Below, piece after piece: positions 11,279 to 21,258 of a stretch of DNA of 64,000 bases (its first letter is position 1; every line of letters begins with the position of its first letter). The stretch covers positions 111,529,314-111,593,313 of the forward strand of contig OY755042.1 in the NCBI GenBank assembly GCA_963576565.1, in the 5' to 3' direction. The DNA comes from Aspidapion aeneum. Its lineage: Eukaryota > Arthropoda > Insecta > Coleoptera > Brentidae. The position numbers were made by a program, and so were the translations under genes. The notes below the pieces were generated by a model. It was not told where the DNA came from. It ran no database searches and saw only the letters and a list, made by a program, of their open reading frames with translations.

Positions 11279-11785
11279 ATTGATGATGATGATTCATATG
11301 TGAGTGGGCCTTGCAGCCCTTCCACTGCGACCACCAGTGGGTCTATTGTGGCTCACTTTTGAGTGGTTTCTCACCACTGTATGCCTAATCCTCCAAAAAG
11401 GCCGGCTATCAGTTTGGGTGAGACACTGTTCAGATCTTCTGAGTCGATCTGAGGTTTACCGAAAGTATTCTGACGTAAACGTGCAATAGGACATTCGCAC
11501 AGTACATGTCTGACTGTTTCGTCATCCTCCATACAGAGTCTACATTCGGTCTCTTCTGTTAGTCCCATTCTGTGCATGGGCACTCTCAGTCGACAGTGAT
11601 CCGTATAAAGACCAGTCACTATACGTATCTCTTGTCTGGTAAGTCCAATAATGTTCCTGGCTCTGTTTCTACAAGGTCCTTTAATGAACTCTTTAGAGTG
11701 AGCCAGTTCTGGTATATTTATCCAGTATTGTTGGAAGCTATTCTCCATCCATTTTAATATGGTTGATTTAGCAGCATTGTATTCA
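11279..11785 (-). mobile_element. LINE family D, 3' end
   Basis: Minus-strand 3' end of an RNase H-bearing LINE family, 5'-truncated. The coding part includes PELAHSKEFIKGPCRNRARN and a Cys-His rich C-terminus, ETECRLCMEDDETVRHVLCE, in which CxxC...HxxC residues could form a zinc knuckle. The 3' UTR ends in a GAT microsatellite (11279-11293), conserved in the copies at 33.1 and 49.25 kb. Closest memory match is the I/Nimb-like clades, which carry RNase H; not certain. Confidence 0.8.
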
Positions 11786-11884
11786 CCAATTGTTAAAAAA
11801 AGATAAAATTTCAGAAAAACAATAAACGTAAATAAGTAAGGAAACTTATGAAAAACAAGCATCTTAGGATTAAAGATGCAGGCC

Positions 11885-12068
11885 CAAGCGCGGATCTGGG
11901 TCAAAATCTAGGGGGGTAATAGTCGACGAAAAAAAATATTTGTAACATATTTTTGTTTCTAGGGGGGTAATTCTCCTGTTATAAGAAATTTAATTTTAGA
12001 AAAAAGTTAATATTTTTTTTCTAGGGGGGGTAATTACCCCGTTAGCCCCCCCACAAAATCCGCGCTTG
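11885..12068. mobile_element. hAT-type MITE (CAAGCGCGGAT ends)
   Basis: 184 bp with inverted termini CAAGCGCGGAT and ATCCGCGCTTG. Flanks TGCAGGCC (11877-11884) and TGCAGGTC (12069-12076) match at 7 of 8 bases. The interior carries G-rich words (CTAGGGGGGTAAT) three times and a T/C-rich complement. Confidence 0.8.
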
Positions 12069-12175
12069 TGCAGGTCTACTCCAAGTAGTAGCCTGTAGAC
12101 TGGATTGTTTAGTTGACGTTTAAAAATGGTTAGAGTTACTTACTAACCGAAACGTCGTGTTAAAAATAAATAAAG

Positions 12176-12421
12176 ATCAAACAGGTTCCTAATCGGGAAA
12201 AAGGAAATTTTGTTTCTCTCATATTTTTCCGTGGGTAGCTCGAAAGTTTAACCTCACGAGGATCCAAGATCTAATGGACAGCTAATAAGTGTTGACAGTT
12301 AACTGTTTTGTCCTTCCAGCTCTTCTGTCTTTCATGCCAGATCAACGCTGATTAGCGTGTTTACCCACCATCAGACGCGAACGTCGATCAGCGGAATTTT
12401 TAAGCCAAATAATACTAACAA
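12176..12421 (-). mobile_element. Hammerhead-repeat unit F, inverted and internally deleted
   Basis: Reverse-strand copy of the ribozyme repeat family. It reads GGCATGAAAGACAGAAGAGC, then jumps to GGACAAAACAGTTAACTGTC and AACACTTATTAG, then the conserved tail to the CCCGATTAG box. Relative to the complete spacer-plus-repeat at 52.96-53.47 kb, about 280 bases holding the 5' half of the ribozyme (the CTGAnGA strand) are missing, and GAA has become AAA, so this copy cannot cleave. It lies head to head with unit A. Confidence 0.8.
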
Positions 12422-12699
12422 ACGCGTAGATGGCGCTTCTTGCAAGGGTTTTCTCCGAGTTTTTCTCGCTATTTATATAGGATTAGAGACAAAACCGTCT
12501 GATTAACTTCGCAAGAGTGTCACCTTGACCAAGCAGTGTTCTGAGGAGTCCCATAAGGACGAAACAGTTAACTGTCAACACTTATTAGGTGTCCATTAGA
12601 TCTTGGACCCCCGTGAGGTTAGGCTTTCAAGCTACCCACGAAAAAATATGAGAGAAACAAAAACTCCTTTTTACCCGATTAGCCACGAAACTTGTTTGA
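12422..12699 (+). mobile_element. Hammerhead-repeat unit A
   Basis: From GCGTAGATGGCGCTTCTTGC to GCCACGAAACTTGTTTGA, the 3' boundary of the repeated block in units B, D and E. It contains an intact hammerhead ribozyme at 12535-12582. Its 5' end abuts the inverted unit F, giving a head-to-head arrangement of a kind often seen with Penelope-like element insertions. Confidence 0.85.
12535..12582 (+). ncRNA. Hammerhead ribozyme A, type I, intact core
   Basis: A small self-cleaving RNA. Helix I pairs AGTGTT (12535-12540) with AACACT (12577-12582). The core strand CTGAGGA follows (consensus CTGAnGA). Helix II is GTCC-CATAA-GGAC (12548-12560), then GAA. Helix III is ACAG-TTAA-CTGT (12564-12575). 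The predicted cleavage site is after C12576. A short outer extension pairs ACC with GGT across an internal loop in helix I, the sort of loop that makes tertiary contact with loop II in efficient hammerheads. A 4-bp helix III with a tetraloop is typical of ribozymes in Penelope-like elements and metazoan retrozymes. Confidence 0.92.
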
Positions 12700-13034
12700 C
12701 AAAGAAATTCCGAAATTTAGTTTCTATTCTAACTTTGTCTAATTCAGCGCTCTATAATATAGAGTTTTCCAGCACCTAGAGCGGGCGGAGGCAGCGGCTG
12801 TTGGCAGGCGCGCGAGTTTTGGTTCATTTCGAACGCGGTAGGTTAAAGGGGTGCGTATTGCAAGGGAAAGGTCATGGGGTATGGCAATAAGGGACCCTCT
12901 GGATTTTAACCAAATACCTATTCATCCCGCAAATTTGTATTTGTTGATTAATGTTTATAGAGAGGAAGATATACTGTGTCATATATGCAGAGTCGGACTG
13001 AAACTTTCATGAATCATAAAATTGCATGGTTTCG

Positions 13035-13232
13035 GAACGAAATGGCGATGTTCAAAATAGCGGATATTGAAATAGCGGTGTCGTAATAGCGATAATCAAA
13101 ATAGCGACGTAATGAAAGAGCGACTATCAAAATAGCGCTGTAACAAAAAAGCGATGTAACAAAATAGCGACTATTAAAATAGCGATGTAATAAAATAGCA
13201 AATATTAAGAGAGCGATCTAACAAAATAGCGA
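13035..13232 (+). repeat. AATAGCGA minisatellite, about 12 units
   Basis: Units of 14-17 bases with the core AAAATAGCGAT/C, for example CAAAATAGCGACTATC. Units alternate between ...GATGTAAC and ...GACTATTA spacers, so a roughly 31-base higher-order period is suggested. Confidence 0.85.
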
Positions 13233-13254
13233 CTCAGCATATTTTATCAAAAAA

Positions 13255-13395
13255 AAACTTCCCTGACTCTTTTCCCGGGGTCCTAGAGGGTGTGAATCCA
13301 AACCGAACCGAACCAAATTAAACCAAACCGAATTCGGTTGGGTTCGGATTTACACCCACTAGGATAACGGGAAAGAAGCCAGGGTCGTTTTTTTT
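13255..13395. repeat. Foldback with GAACC-rich arms
   Basis: Inverted arms: CCTGACTCTTTTCCCGGGG with TCCTAGAGGGTGTGAATCC on the left, and GGATTTACACCC, ACTAGGATAACGGG, AAGAAGCCAGGG on the right, meeting at CCGAATTCGG. The same arm sequences recur inside the Mutator-like foldback at 57.3-57.6 kb. Confidence 0.75.
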
Positions 13396-13748
13396 TAAAT
13401 ATGCTGGTTACGTTTTCAGCTATTTATTTTTTGGCCCCATTATCCAATTTTCCAGAATCCAAAATTAACTGTTATATTGAAATGGATACTAAAACAGTTT
13501 TCTGGAAAATGACTTCGTGTAGGCTGTTTACATATTCGCGTTGTATAGGGTGTCCCATTTCAAAAATTACCACATATGACTTGTCAAAAACTAGCGAAAA
13601 TTTACACAAAATAACCTAGAATCGCCAATTTAATTTTATAAGGAGACACTTTTTTGTGATCCTAATATAGTCTTCAATGCCAATTCTATATATCACTTCG
13701 TGTGAACAGAAGAGCTTTGGCATGTGTGATGCGAACGTACCTCTGCTG

Positions 13749-14608
13749 CAGGGGCGGCTAGTGCTGCAGATTTGCAGAACCCCCAAAATTTTCACATTAT
13801 TTGACTATTTTTCAGCCGCTGCTATTTTTCTAATATAATTATTTTATTTCTAAAATTATTGGAATAGCAGTATATTTTCGGTCCGGTGTTGGTATAGTAG
13901 GCCTTCAAATCGCGTACGTGTGTTGAGTATAACGCCGCGCGCTGTCGCCGAAGGCCGCATTTCACAGTCGGTCAAATGAAGTTATTGGCATTGTTGCGCT
14001 GCTAAATTGCAACACAACGTAGCTGGGCGACTAACGAGATCTGTGCTCGGCTAGGAAGCCCTTCCTTCGCCCCGCACCGCACTTGCTCATGGGTTTAGAT
14101 AGCGAAATCTAGGCAAAAATAGAGCTGCAAAACTTGCAGTTCCAGTACAATTCCGGGCGGGCGGGCTCAGCGTTGCGTGTTTGCGGGCGCATTTATTTAT
14201 TTAGAAGACGCCAAACGCATGAGCGGGAGGTTATGGTCGTGTTTGTTTTTGTGTAATTGTGTCACAATGAATGTGGTGGATAATTTAATTAATGTAAAAA
14301 ATTATCTCTCTTTACTTATGAAGAAAAACTAAAACTGATAGAAGAAGGACGGCCATTGCCCGATATTTTAATAGAAACGTGTGGTTCAAGCCGGGAAACA
14401 TTGGTGAGTACGTATTATACTAAGGTAGTGAATGTGAATTAAATCTTTTGTAAAAACGTTATTTTTTTCCTAGGCATTTTTGCCAAACCAAACTTGGCAA
14501 TTTTTTACTTTTTATAATAGACACGTGATCTGGAGACTGTAAAAAAAATAGCATTTTTTATACCCTATCGGCAGAACTCACAAACTTTACTGTCACGAGC
14601 CGCCACTG
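13749..14608 (+). mobile_element. hAT element, 860 bp, perfect 8-bp TSD
   Basis: Termini CAGGGGCGGCTAGTG and CACGAGCCGCCACTG form an imperfect TIR. The flanks are identical: CTCTGCTG at 13741-13748 and 14609-14616. The interior has a GC-rich 5' part that could be the original promoter and one recognisable transposase exon ending at a splice donor (14267-14403). The rest of the transposase is absent, so it is a deletion derivative. Confidence 0.93.
14267..14403 (+). pseudogene. hAT transposase first-exon remnant
   Basis: Begins with ATG at 14267 (NVVDNLINVKNY), changes frame once, then reads TYEEKLKLIEEGRPLPDIL and ETCGSSRETL up to a good splice donor (TTG|GTGAGT at 14403/14404). The FxxEEKLxLxxxGRPxPDL pattern is what I recall from the N-terminus of ZMYM1-like hAT transposases in insects. 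DNA-binding and catalytic domains are missing. Confidence 0.6.
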
Positions 14609-14914
14609 CTCTGCTGAGCAGGCTTCTCTTGCAAAATACTCAAAAAATGTTTTATTATAACAAAAACATTTCATGTAAAAAAGTCGAAGTACGCGAAAAT
14701 GTTATTCCGTGAAAGGAATTGAGATAAAAGTAAAGCCAAGTTCTCCAATACAAATTTCAAAACGAAAGATTCTTACTAGTTTGGAATTTTTTTTTAAACT
14801 TTGTTATTAGGTACTAAGAGTCTTTTGCAGCTGTAATAGCCAAGTTTAGAGAAACATTTCCAAACTAGTAAGAACCTTTCATTTTAAAATTTCATAAAAA
14901 ATACCACTTCCTAT

Positions 14915-15073
14915 CAGTCTTGCAAACCTCAGCTCTCTAGCGTTTCTGGAAGTGGAGAATGTTACTTTTACATAACTTTACATTTGTTTCTTTTATAGTT
15001 TTATCACAGTTTTTATCGGTCTTCCAAAGCTCAGCTCTCTAGCGCCTCTGGAAGTAGGCAATGTTACTTTTAT
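14915..15073 (+). repeat. Two direct copies of a 64-bp segment
   Basis: Bases 14915-14978 and 15010-15073 share the words TCAGCTCTCTAGCG, TCTGGAAGT and AATGTTACTTTTA in the same order. Just upstream, CTTACTAGTTTGGA and TCCAAACTAGTAAGA (14772, 14858) form an inverted pair, so this is probably an old palindromic element. Confidence 0.6.
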
Positions 15074-15837
15074 CTGTCTTTGGACAGCGCGTGACAATTT
15101 CTCTGTTGCTGTTGGTCGAGACGAGGCATTAAGGCCGCTTGACATGGAGCAATAGACTTGCAGTTGCATGCAGGGTGCCTTTACGCATAATGTGATCTAT
15201 CACTTTTCACAATTACGAGACCCCACCCCATTCCTTCCCCAGAAAGTGCACCCTGTAGCACGAAAAACCACTTTTTTTAGTCACGAAACTACCTGGATAT
15301 CTAAAAATAGAAATTTATTCCGAGATTTCCTGGAAATCAAGTGGTCGTTGATAATGCAATGCGGGACCAGGCAATTTAGATACCGTGGCCCGTATTCAAG
15401 TATGTAACAAGCACAGAGCATGTAACAAGTGAATAACTGGGTGGAAAAGGTCACCTTTCCAATATTGTTCTGGTATGTAGTCCAGTCTAGCAAGTTACTC
15501 TACAGGTTTTCTTAAATTTAGCACTGTTTAGAAGTTTTGGTTACCTCGAAAGCAGGTACGAATGGGTTTTAAGAGCTTAAGACTTCATATTACAAATTAC
15601 CTTATATGTAAGCAATAGGATGTTTGATAGTAAAAATAGATATCTCTTTAGGTCTTGGGAATGCTAAAAACAAACTTTTTTGTTTAATTTTTTGTCAAAT
15701 TCATAGTTCTTCTCCCTAGTCCCGCCTAATAGCTGCCTAGCACCGCCTAAAAATTTGTACACCTTTCTGCCTATTATAGTTGTTCACCCCTTGTAATAAA
15801 CATAACCTCAAAAATTTCATCGTCATTTACGAAATAG

Positions 15838-15838
<1 letters not shown>

Positions 15839-15888
<50 letters not shown>
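15839..15888. repeat. TA microsatellite in THAP intron
   Basis: About 50 bases of uninterrupted TA. A TA run of similar length sits at the same place, just after the splice donor, in the second THAP copy (39330-39375), so it is a property of the element and not a chance expansion. Confidence 0.9.
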
Positions 15889-15892
<4 letters not shown>

Positions 15893-15935
15893 ACAACGTG
15901 AGAAAAATTAATAGAAACAATTTAGTTATATTCAC

Positions 15936-16118
15936 ATCAAAGTGATCTTCACAAATGTAAAGTAAAGATGTATTAGATAAGGCCATTGGGTCTCTTCGAG
16001 CAAGTTTTAGCCACTTTTTCCGTTCTTTTACTGCTGTAGGTACATAAATAAATAGTTTTTCAGGTGTTTTTATGCTAGTATTCGAACACTGAGGCACTAC
16101 ACACCACTTATAGGACAT
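15936..16118 (-). pseudogene. THAP zinc-finger exon (intact C2CH residues)
   Basis: Starts at MSYKWCVVPQCSN and ends CEDHFD at a splice donor (GAT|GTGAAT on the minus strand). The C-x4-C pair, the middle Trp in KKWLKLARRD and the terminal C-x2-H give the THAP DNA-binding zinc finger, 61 codons in this exon. The open frame extends upstream another 32 codons, but the Met before SYKW is the conventional THAP start. In transposases this domain binds the element's ends. The remaining exons are absent, so only the DNA-binding module survives. Confidence 0.82.
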
Positions 16119-16697
16119 TTTTTTACATAAAAAACAGTAAAAACACAGACCAAAAACAAATAAACACTTGAATGCCATGTATCTGTCCTCGAGTTTACTG
16201 CGCTGTGACGTCATTGCAACACAATGCTAGAAATGAGCGTTTTAACGGCAAATTCAAATCGGAAATTAGAAGTCATGATAAAATATAGTATTTTAATAAT
16301 TTTGCGTGGCAAACTAGGGATCTATCTATCATTTTAAACTGTTCCAAAATTTGTCAAATATCCTATAGCTTTCTTTAAAATAATGGCAAATTTAAATTCG
16401 CAGAGGCAAATTTTCAAGTGCGCATGCGAGTGTTTTGGTACTCTACCAAATACGTTACACCAGGTTCCCACCTACGACTTTCTCGTGGGTGCTTGCTCAC
16501 GCGTCACGTCACATGATCTCAATATGAAAAGTTATGATAGTCATGTGACGGGTGAGCGGGAACTCACGAGAAAAGGCATTCTCACACACGACGTTTGAAG
16601 CCTGGACCGCCATTTAATTCTTAATGTTCCTTTTTCGCGTTACTGCGCAAGCGCTAGTTTTGGAACATACTCCGTTACGTCACTACATTATTATAAA

Positions 16698-17112
16698 AAA
16701 CGCAATAAGCGTTGATCTGGCCTGAAAGGCAGAAAGAGCTGTCGTAGGTCACGGATTAGTTTGATTTTTTTTATTTGTTTTCGATCTTTTCATTGATCGA
16801 TATATACAGTTTATTTCGCCTGCTCTTGATCTTGTTTCTCTCGTATCTCGATAGATGGCGCTTCTTGCGAAACTTTTCTTACTATTTACATATGATTAGA
16901 GACAATACCGTCTAATTAACTTCGCAAGAGTGTCACATTGACCAAGCAGTGTTCTGAGGAGTCCCATAAGGACGAAACAGTTAACTGTCAACACTTATTA
17001 GGTGTCCATTAGATCTTGGATCCCCGTAAGGTTAAGCTTTTAAGCTACCCACGGAAGAATATGAGAGAAACAAAAACTCCTATTTGCCCGATTAGCCACG
17101 AAACTGGTTTGA
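16698..17112 (+). mobile_element. Hammerhead-repeat unit B with upstream spacer
   Basis: Contains the spacer part GATCTGGCCTGAAAGGCAGA and CTGTCGTAGGTCACGG, then the block from TTGTTTCTCTCGTATCTCG (16832) to GAAACTGGTTTGA (17112). Unit length and order match units D and E at 52.7-53.5 kb. The ribozyme at 16948-16995 is intact. Confidence 0.88.
16948..16995 (+). ncRNA. Hammerhead ribozyme B, intact core
   Basis: Helix I AGTGTT/AACACT (16948-16953, 16990-16995), core CTGAGGA, helix II GTCC-CATAA-GGAC, GAA, helix III ACAG-TTAA-CTGT, cleavage predicted after C16989. The 48 bases are identical to ribozyme A although the flanking units differ, which suggests either selection on the fold or recent common origin. 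Confidence 0.92.
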
Positions 17113-17236
17113 TTTATTATTTGACAATTAAGGTCATGTCTACATTTAAAAACTAGTTGGTTGGGTAAAAGTTTATTAAATTATGGATTAAAATTGTAGT
17201 TTTTCTAAAATTAATTGTGCAGATTTATTGTGGAAA

Positions 17237-17835
17237 CCATGAAGAGTGTTTAATGGCATCGATAAGCCACTCTTAACTGTATTAACAAATTATAAAGAAA
17301 AACTCAAGTACTTACCTATGGAATGCCACTCCGTTACTTTTCCTGGAAATCACCGTAAAATTGTAATAAACAACAAATATGGCCACCACCTCACAGCAGC
17401 TGTGTGACTACGTGAGAAAACACACGCATGAGCACTGTTTCCAAAGCAAGCTATGAGTGCTTCACTTTCGATTTCTTGAACATGAATTTAGGCTCTAATG
17501 TATTTATACACACACAGCTGCTTTGTGGATGGACGCCATATTTGTTGTTTATTTACATATGGCGGTGTTTTGCGTTTGTCGTGGTATTTCCACCATGAAG
17601 AGTGTTTAATAGCATCTATAAACCACTCTTAACTTTATTAACAAATTATAAAGAAAAGTACAAATACTTACCTATGGAATAGGACTCCCTTACTTTTCCC
17701 GGACATTTTTCCACAAACTGCACATGTTTTGTATGAATTATTTCCAATTCTTCACAGAAAAAAAAGATAATTTTACACGAGAAACGCCAAACACCGCAAA
17801 ATGAAAATAAACAACAGATAAGACGTCCAGCCACA
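17237..17835. repeat. Pair of ~200-bp direct repeats
   Basis: CATGAAGAGTGTTTAAT...ACCACTCTTAAC...TACTTACCTATGGAAT occurs at 17237-17330 and again at 17593-17690; CACAGCAGCTGTGTG follows in both (17391, 17835). An inverted copy of the last part (CACAGCTGCTTTGTGG, 17512) lies between them. This is layered MITE debris within the 16.4-17.9 kb element. Confidence 0.65.
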
Positions 17836-17995
17836 CAGCAGCTGTGTGTCTACGTGCCAAAACTATCGCATGCGCACTTGAAAATTTGCCTCTGCTTATA
17901 CTCCGCTGACTCGACATAAAACGTGGCGAAAGCGGTAAACATGTAATATACCCGATCTGAGGGACCAATTATGTCACTGCCTTTTGTTTTTACTC

Positions 17996-18302
17996 TGATT
18001 CTTTTGTATTCGGTAGATGTCGCCACTTCTTTGAAAAGCATACGGTATCGCAGGCAATATTTATAATTCTTCTCTTACCAATATCGTAAGATAAGATGTA
18101 CATACCGTCTCTCTAGCTTTATAAAGGTGTCACATTGACCATGCAGTATTCTGAAGAGTCTCTTAAGGACGAAACAGTTAACTATCAACACTTAATAGAT
18201 GTCCATTAGATCTTGGACCCCCGTGGGTGTACAGCTTTCGAGCTGCCCACGGAAAAATACAAGAGAAACAAAATCTTTCAATGCCCGCTTAGCCACGAAA
18301 AA
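17996..18302 (+). mobile_element. Hammerhead-repeat unit C, diverged
   Basis: Older copy running from CTGATTCTTTTGTATTCGG to GCTTAGCCACGAAAAAATG. It shares the order TAGATG..GTCACATTGACC..ribozyme..TTAGATCTTGGACC..GCCCACGGAAAAATA with the others but has many substitutions. Confidence 0.8.
18145..18192 (+). ncRNA. Hammerhead ribozyme C, degenerate
   Basis: AGTATT-CTGAAGA-GTCT-CTTAA-GGAC-GAA-ACAG-TTAA-CTAT-C-AACACT. The invariant core (CTGAnGA, GAA) is kept, but helix I has an A-C mismatch, helix II a T-G wobble, and helix III an A-C mismatch next to the cleavage site. Activity is probably low or lost. Confidence 0.75.
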
Positions 18303-18689
18303 ATGTTTTTTTTAATCACGGGTACTAAGTGTACTAATAGTGTCTTTTGCATAAATCTCGCTTTTTCAAGGTCATTCAAAGTTCGGAACCGTTCAAAGTT
18401 CGACTATTTTTTTGGGCAAAATTTCATTCTTGTGCATATAATAGCAGTTTTTTTTCTCCAAAACTCCAAAATTAAATAAATGGGTCCATGACGGATCTGA
18501 TACTTTCTTAGTTTTTTGTAAATATCTCAAAAACTAAAGCTTCTACGAGGTTTCTGGTTATAACACAAAATGTTGACCAAAATGTATATTGATTAAAAAT
18601 TTTGAAAAAAATTTATTGTCAAAAAGCTGTTATTAGCATGAATAGATTTTGACCAAAATCTAATCAGCTCGTTAGAGTGTCGAACATTA

Positions 18690-18880
18690 TTTTATCTGAA
18701 AATTTTTATGAAAATCGTTGCAGCGGTTTAGGAGCTATCGTGTTACGGACACACACACACACACACAGACAGACATAACATCACATCAATCGAACCGAAC
18801 CGAATCGAACCGAACCGAACCGAACCGAACCGAACCGAACCGAACCGAAGCGAACCGAACAGAACCGAACCGAACCGGAC
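18690..18880 (+). repeat. AAAATCG module, CA run and GAACC minisatellite
   Basis: GAAAATTTTTATGAAAATCG and GTTTAGGAGCTATCGTG are followed by (CA)n at 18750-18766, CAGACAGACA, and about 18 units of the pentamer GAACC (18790-18877). The order module then microsatellite parallels the CAGA-repeat elements. Confidence 0.85.
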
Positions 18881-19013
18881 CAACGATATTGCTAAGATAG
18901 GTAAAAATATACCCAAATAACACATTTTCGGAGTAATCTATAAAAAAAAAATCGTCGAAAATAATACATTCTCTAGCCATTCCTGCACGGGCTAGAAACG
19001 TAAAAAATATGTA

Positions 19014-19504
19014 TTGCAGGTTAGCATCGATGTATCATCAGAAACTACTCTGAACTATGTGAGCTTATTCTTTATACAGGGTGTCCCAAATAAAAGCAAC
19101 AACATAGGTATTTCGGAAACGGTAAGAGATACGAGTTTGTTTAAATAAGAAAAAAGTTGCGCTATTCTAAGCCTAATCAGATGTCGTGTCAAAATTAAAA
19201 ATATCTACAGGGGTTTTTAAAATATCGAGCAAAAACTAAAAATTGTGTTTTTTGAAAAATTGAAATATCGTCGCTATCTTGCAAACAATTTAATGAAATT
19301 TGGTAGTTTTGTATAAGCAACTACGGCCAATTGAATGACGTTAACAATTTGTTTCTAGGCCTTCTAGTTTTTTTTGAAACCATAGCCAACTTTGCTATTT
19401 CTTATGACCGCCATATATACCATTCCAAAAATAAAAAAAAACCTGCAGGTTAGCTTCGATGTATCATCAGAAACTACTCTGAACTATGTGACCTTATCCT
19501 CTAT
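19014..19504 (+). repeat. 65-bp direct repeats around a CAGGGTGTCCC end
   Basis: Bases 19018-19076 and 19446-19504 both read GGTTAGC..CGATGTATCATCAG..ACTACTCTGAACTATGTGA. Directly after the first copy is TACAGGGTGTCCCAAATAAA, one end of the TA-inserting MITE type seen complete at 28763-29568, without a matching second end. Confidence 0.7.
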
Positions 19505-20064
19505 ATAGTGCAACCAAAAACTGGGGCTCTATTTCACTGAGAGCTTTAGCTCTCTGTTGCAAATCGATGCAGCTCTACATCTCTCATCCGTGGCAGCTAG
19601 GAGACGAGGCTCTAATGTAAGGTCAAGGCCGACTAGATTCGAAGCCCCGGTGCCCCGCCGCCGATTCATTGGCCGTGACGCCGGCTGGGGGCAACCGTGA
19701 ATCGAATACAGGACTCTATTTGCTCTAAAATTGGCCTACTATGCGATTAAAATATTCTGTCAGGTATCCAGCTCAATAATGATAACGCTAAATGCATATC
19801 GGAAATGGAAATTAATGCGCTCAGGTTTTGGCTTCAATCACAACGCCAATGTATTCAAAATAGACCAGAGCAGTGGCGGTCCCAGGAGGAGCAGGGGGAC
19901 AATTGCCCCTCTTTTGTCCAGAGAACTTCAAATAACCAAAAAAATATTATTATATAGGGGAAGTGTACTTAAAATGGGATACTTAAGCTTTCAAAATTTA
20001 TTAAAAAAAAAGGTTTGACGTTATTGGTTTAAAAGATTATGCTTTTGATGAAATATTCTTTTTG

Positions 20065-20320
20065 AAGTGTAAACTTCTTTAGGCGCGTTTAGCAGTTTTT
20101 GTGGGTAGTGAATTCAACTGAGCCGTCAGGCTCGGCTATGTAACGCTCATTCGTGTGAAATTGGCTCGAGTCGACTAACTGTGAGAAACATTCAGCGCGC
20201 GATATGATGATGCAGATGAAGGCCAGTACACAGAAGAGTTCGGTTCGGTCCGCTTTGCAGAATATGTTATGGGCCAGTATTATTATTAATTTCGCCTTGT
20301 TGAAGTTTACACTTCTGCCG
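20065..20320. mobile_element. Small palindrome-ended MITE-like insert
   Basis: Starts GAAGTGTAAACTTC and ends GAAGTTTACACTTC, with AGGCG/CGCC just inside. About 250 bp; the body is more GC-rich than its surroundings. No TSD assigned. Confidence 0.45.
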
Positions 20321-20343
20321 TGTGGTCTTAAGCACATGCAATT

Positions 20344-21072
20344 TTAGCTCACACTACTACTATACTATAGTAGTGTGAACTATGGTGATCCTAATTTTTT
20401 CGAGAAAAAAAAAGTTGCTCCGATTTCAAAAATTTTTATATATCTTTGCGTTTCAGATGATTTTGAAACTTTTTTGTTGCGCCGTCTGTCTGTCTGTCTG
20501 TCTGTATGTCTGTCTGTATGTCTGTCTGTAACGACCAACGCGCATAACTCAAAAACCGCTTGCCCGATTTTAATTAAATTTGGTACCTAGGCTGGGTCTC
20601 GGGGTCGGGATGGTCCCATTTAAAAAAGAACGAAATCCATCGATCACAAGCCAAATAAAAGGGTGGGGGTAGATTTCAAAAATTAGAGTTTATGTGAAAA
20701 TATGGCGTGTGTGATGTCAAACGAAAGGTAATTGAGCCTGAAGTTAAACAAAATAAATTTTAGTTAAAATAAAAGGTGGGGGTAGATTTCAAAAAATAGA
20801 GTTTAAATGAAAATATGCCGTGTGTGATATCAAACAAAAGGTAATTGAGTCTGGAGTTAAACAAAATACATTTTAGTTTAAAAAAATGGTGGTGGGGGTA
20901 GATTTCAAAAATTAGAGTTTAAGTTAAAACATGGCTTGTGGGGTATCAAACGAAAGGTAATTGAGCATGGAGTTGAATAAAATATATTTCAGATTTTAGT
21001 TATATTAGCTCACACGAACACTATAACTATAGTACCTAGTGTGAGCTTAGGTACCCATATATTGGCAGAGTA
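20344..21072 (-). mobile_element. CAGA-repeat element, copy 1
   Basis: Read on the minus strand the element starts at TACTCTGCCAATATATGGG, has a first hairpin (AGCTCACAC...GTGTGAGCT), three ~95-bp modules, the motif ACCAAATTTCATTAAAATCG type, a (CAGA)n tract, and a terminal hairpin made of AGCTCACAC arms followed by TAA. It has no ORF apart from low-complexity translations of CAGA. It joins copy 2 head to tail with no spacer. Confidence 0.85.
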
Positions 21073-21212
21073 TTAGCTCATACATATACTATACTATAGT
21101 AGTGTGAGCAACGGTGATCCTAATTTTTTCGAGAAAAAAAAAGTTGCTCCGATTTCAAAAATTTTTATATATCTTTGCGTTTCAGAAGATTTTGAAACTT
21201 TTTTGTCGCGCC

Positions 21213-21258
<46 letters not shown>

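Larger units (their letters stand above)
15614..16366 (-). mobile_element. THAP-domain DNA transposon, short copy
   Basis: Minus-strand copy of the element seen complete at 38834-40306. Ends read AATAGGATGTTTGA (15614) and ATATCCTAT (to 16366), matching the AATAGAGTATTTAAC and CACCCTATT ends of the other copy. It holds one THAP exon, a TA microsatellite just after its splice donor, and loses the second half of the longer copy. P-type elements and Kolobok elements carry THAP domains; I cannot choose between them here because no clear TSD is visible. Confidence 0.75.
16397..17893. mobile_element. Long element with 29-bp TIR, host of hammerhead unit B
   Basis: Bases 16397-16436 read CAGAGGCAAATTTTCAAGTG then CGCATGCGA; the complement ends at 17893. 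The pair spans 1.5 kb. Inside lie hammerhead unit B (16698-17112) and a direct repeat pair (17237-17440 and 17592-17835). No convincing TSD is visible. CCATAGGTAAGTA on the minus strand in both repeat copies looks like a splice donor, hinting at an ancestral gene. Confidence 0.6.

Noticed and set aside
18718..18925. Proteins of repeated Asn-Arg-Thr-Glu or Phe-Gly-Ser-Val-Arg
   Set aside because: Translations of the GAACC pentanucleotide repeat on both strands. No codon bias or conserved start.
19873..19905. hAT end CAGTGGCGGTCCCAGG
   Set aside because: A typical left end, but no right end or TSD could be found; probably a truncated copy cut by the 4.8-kb element.
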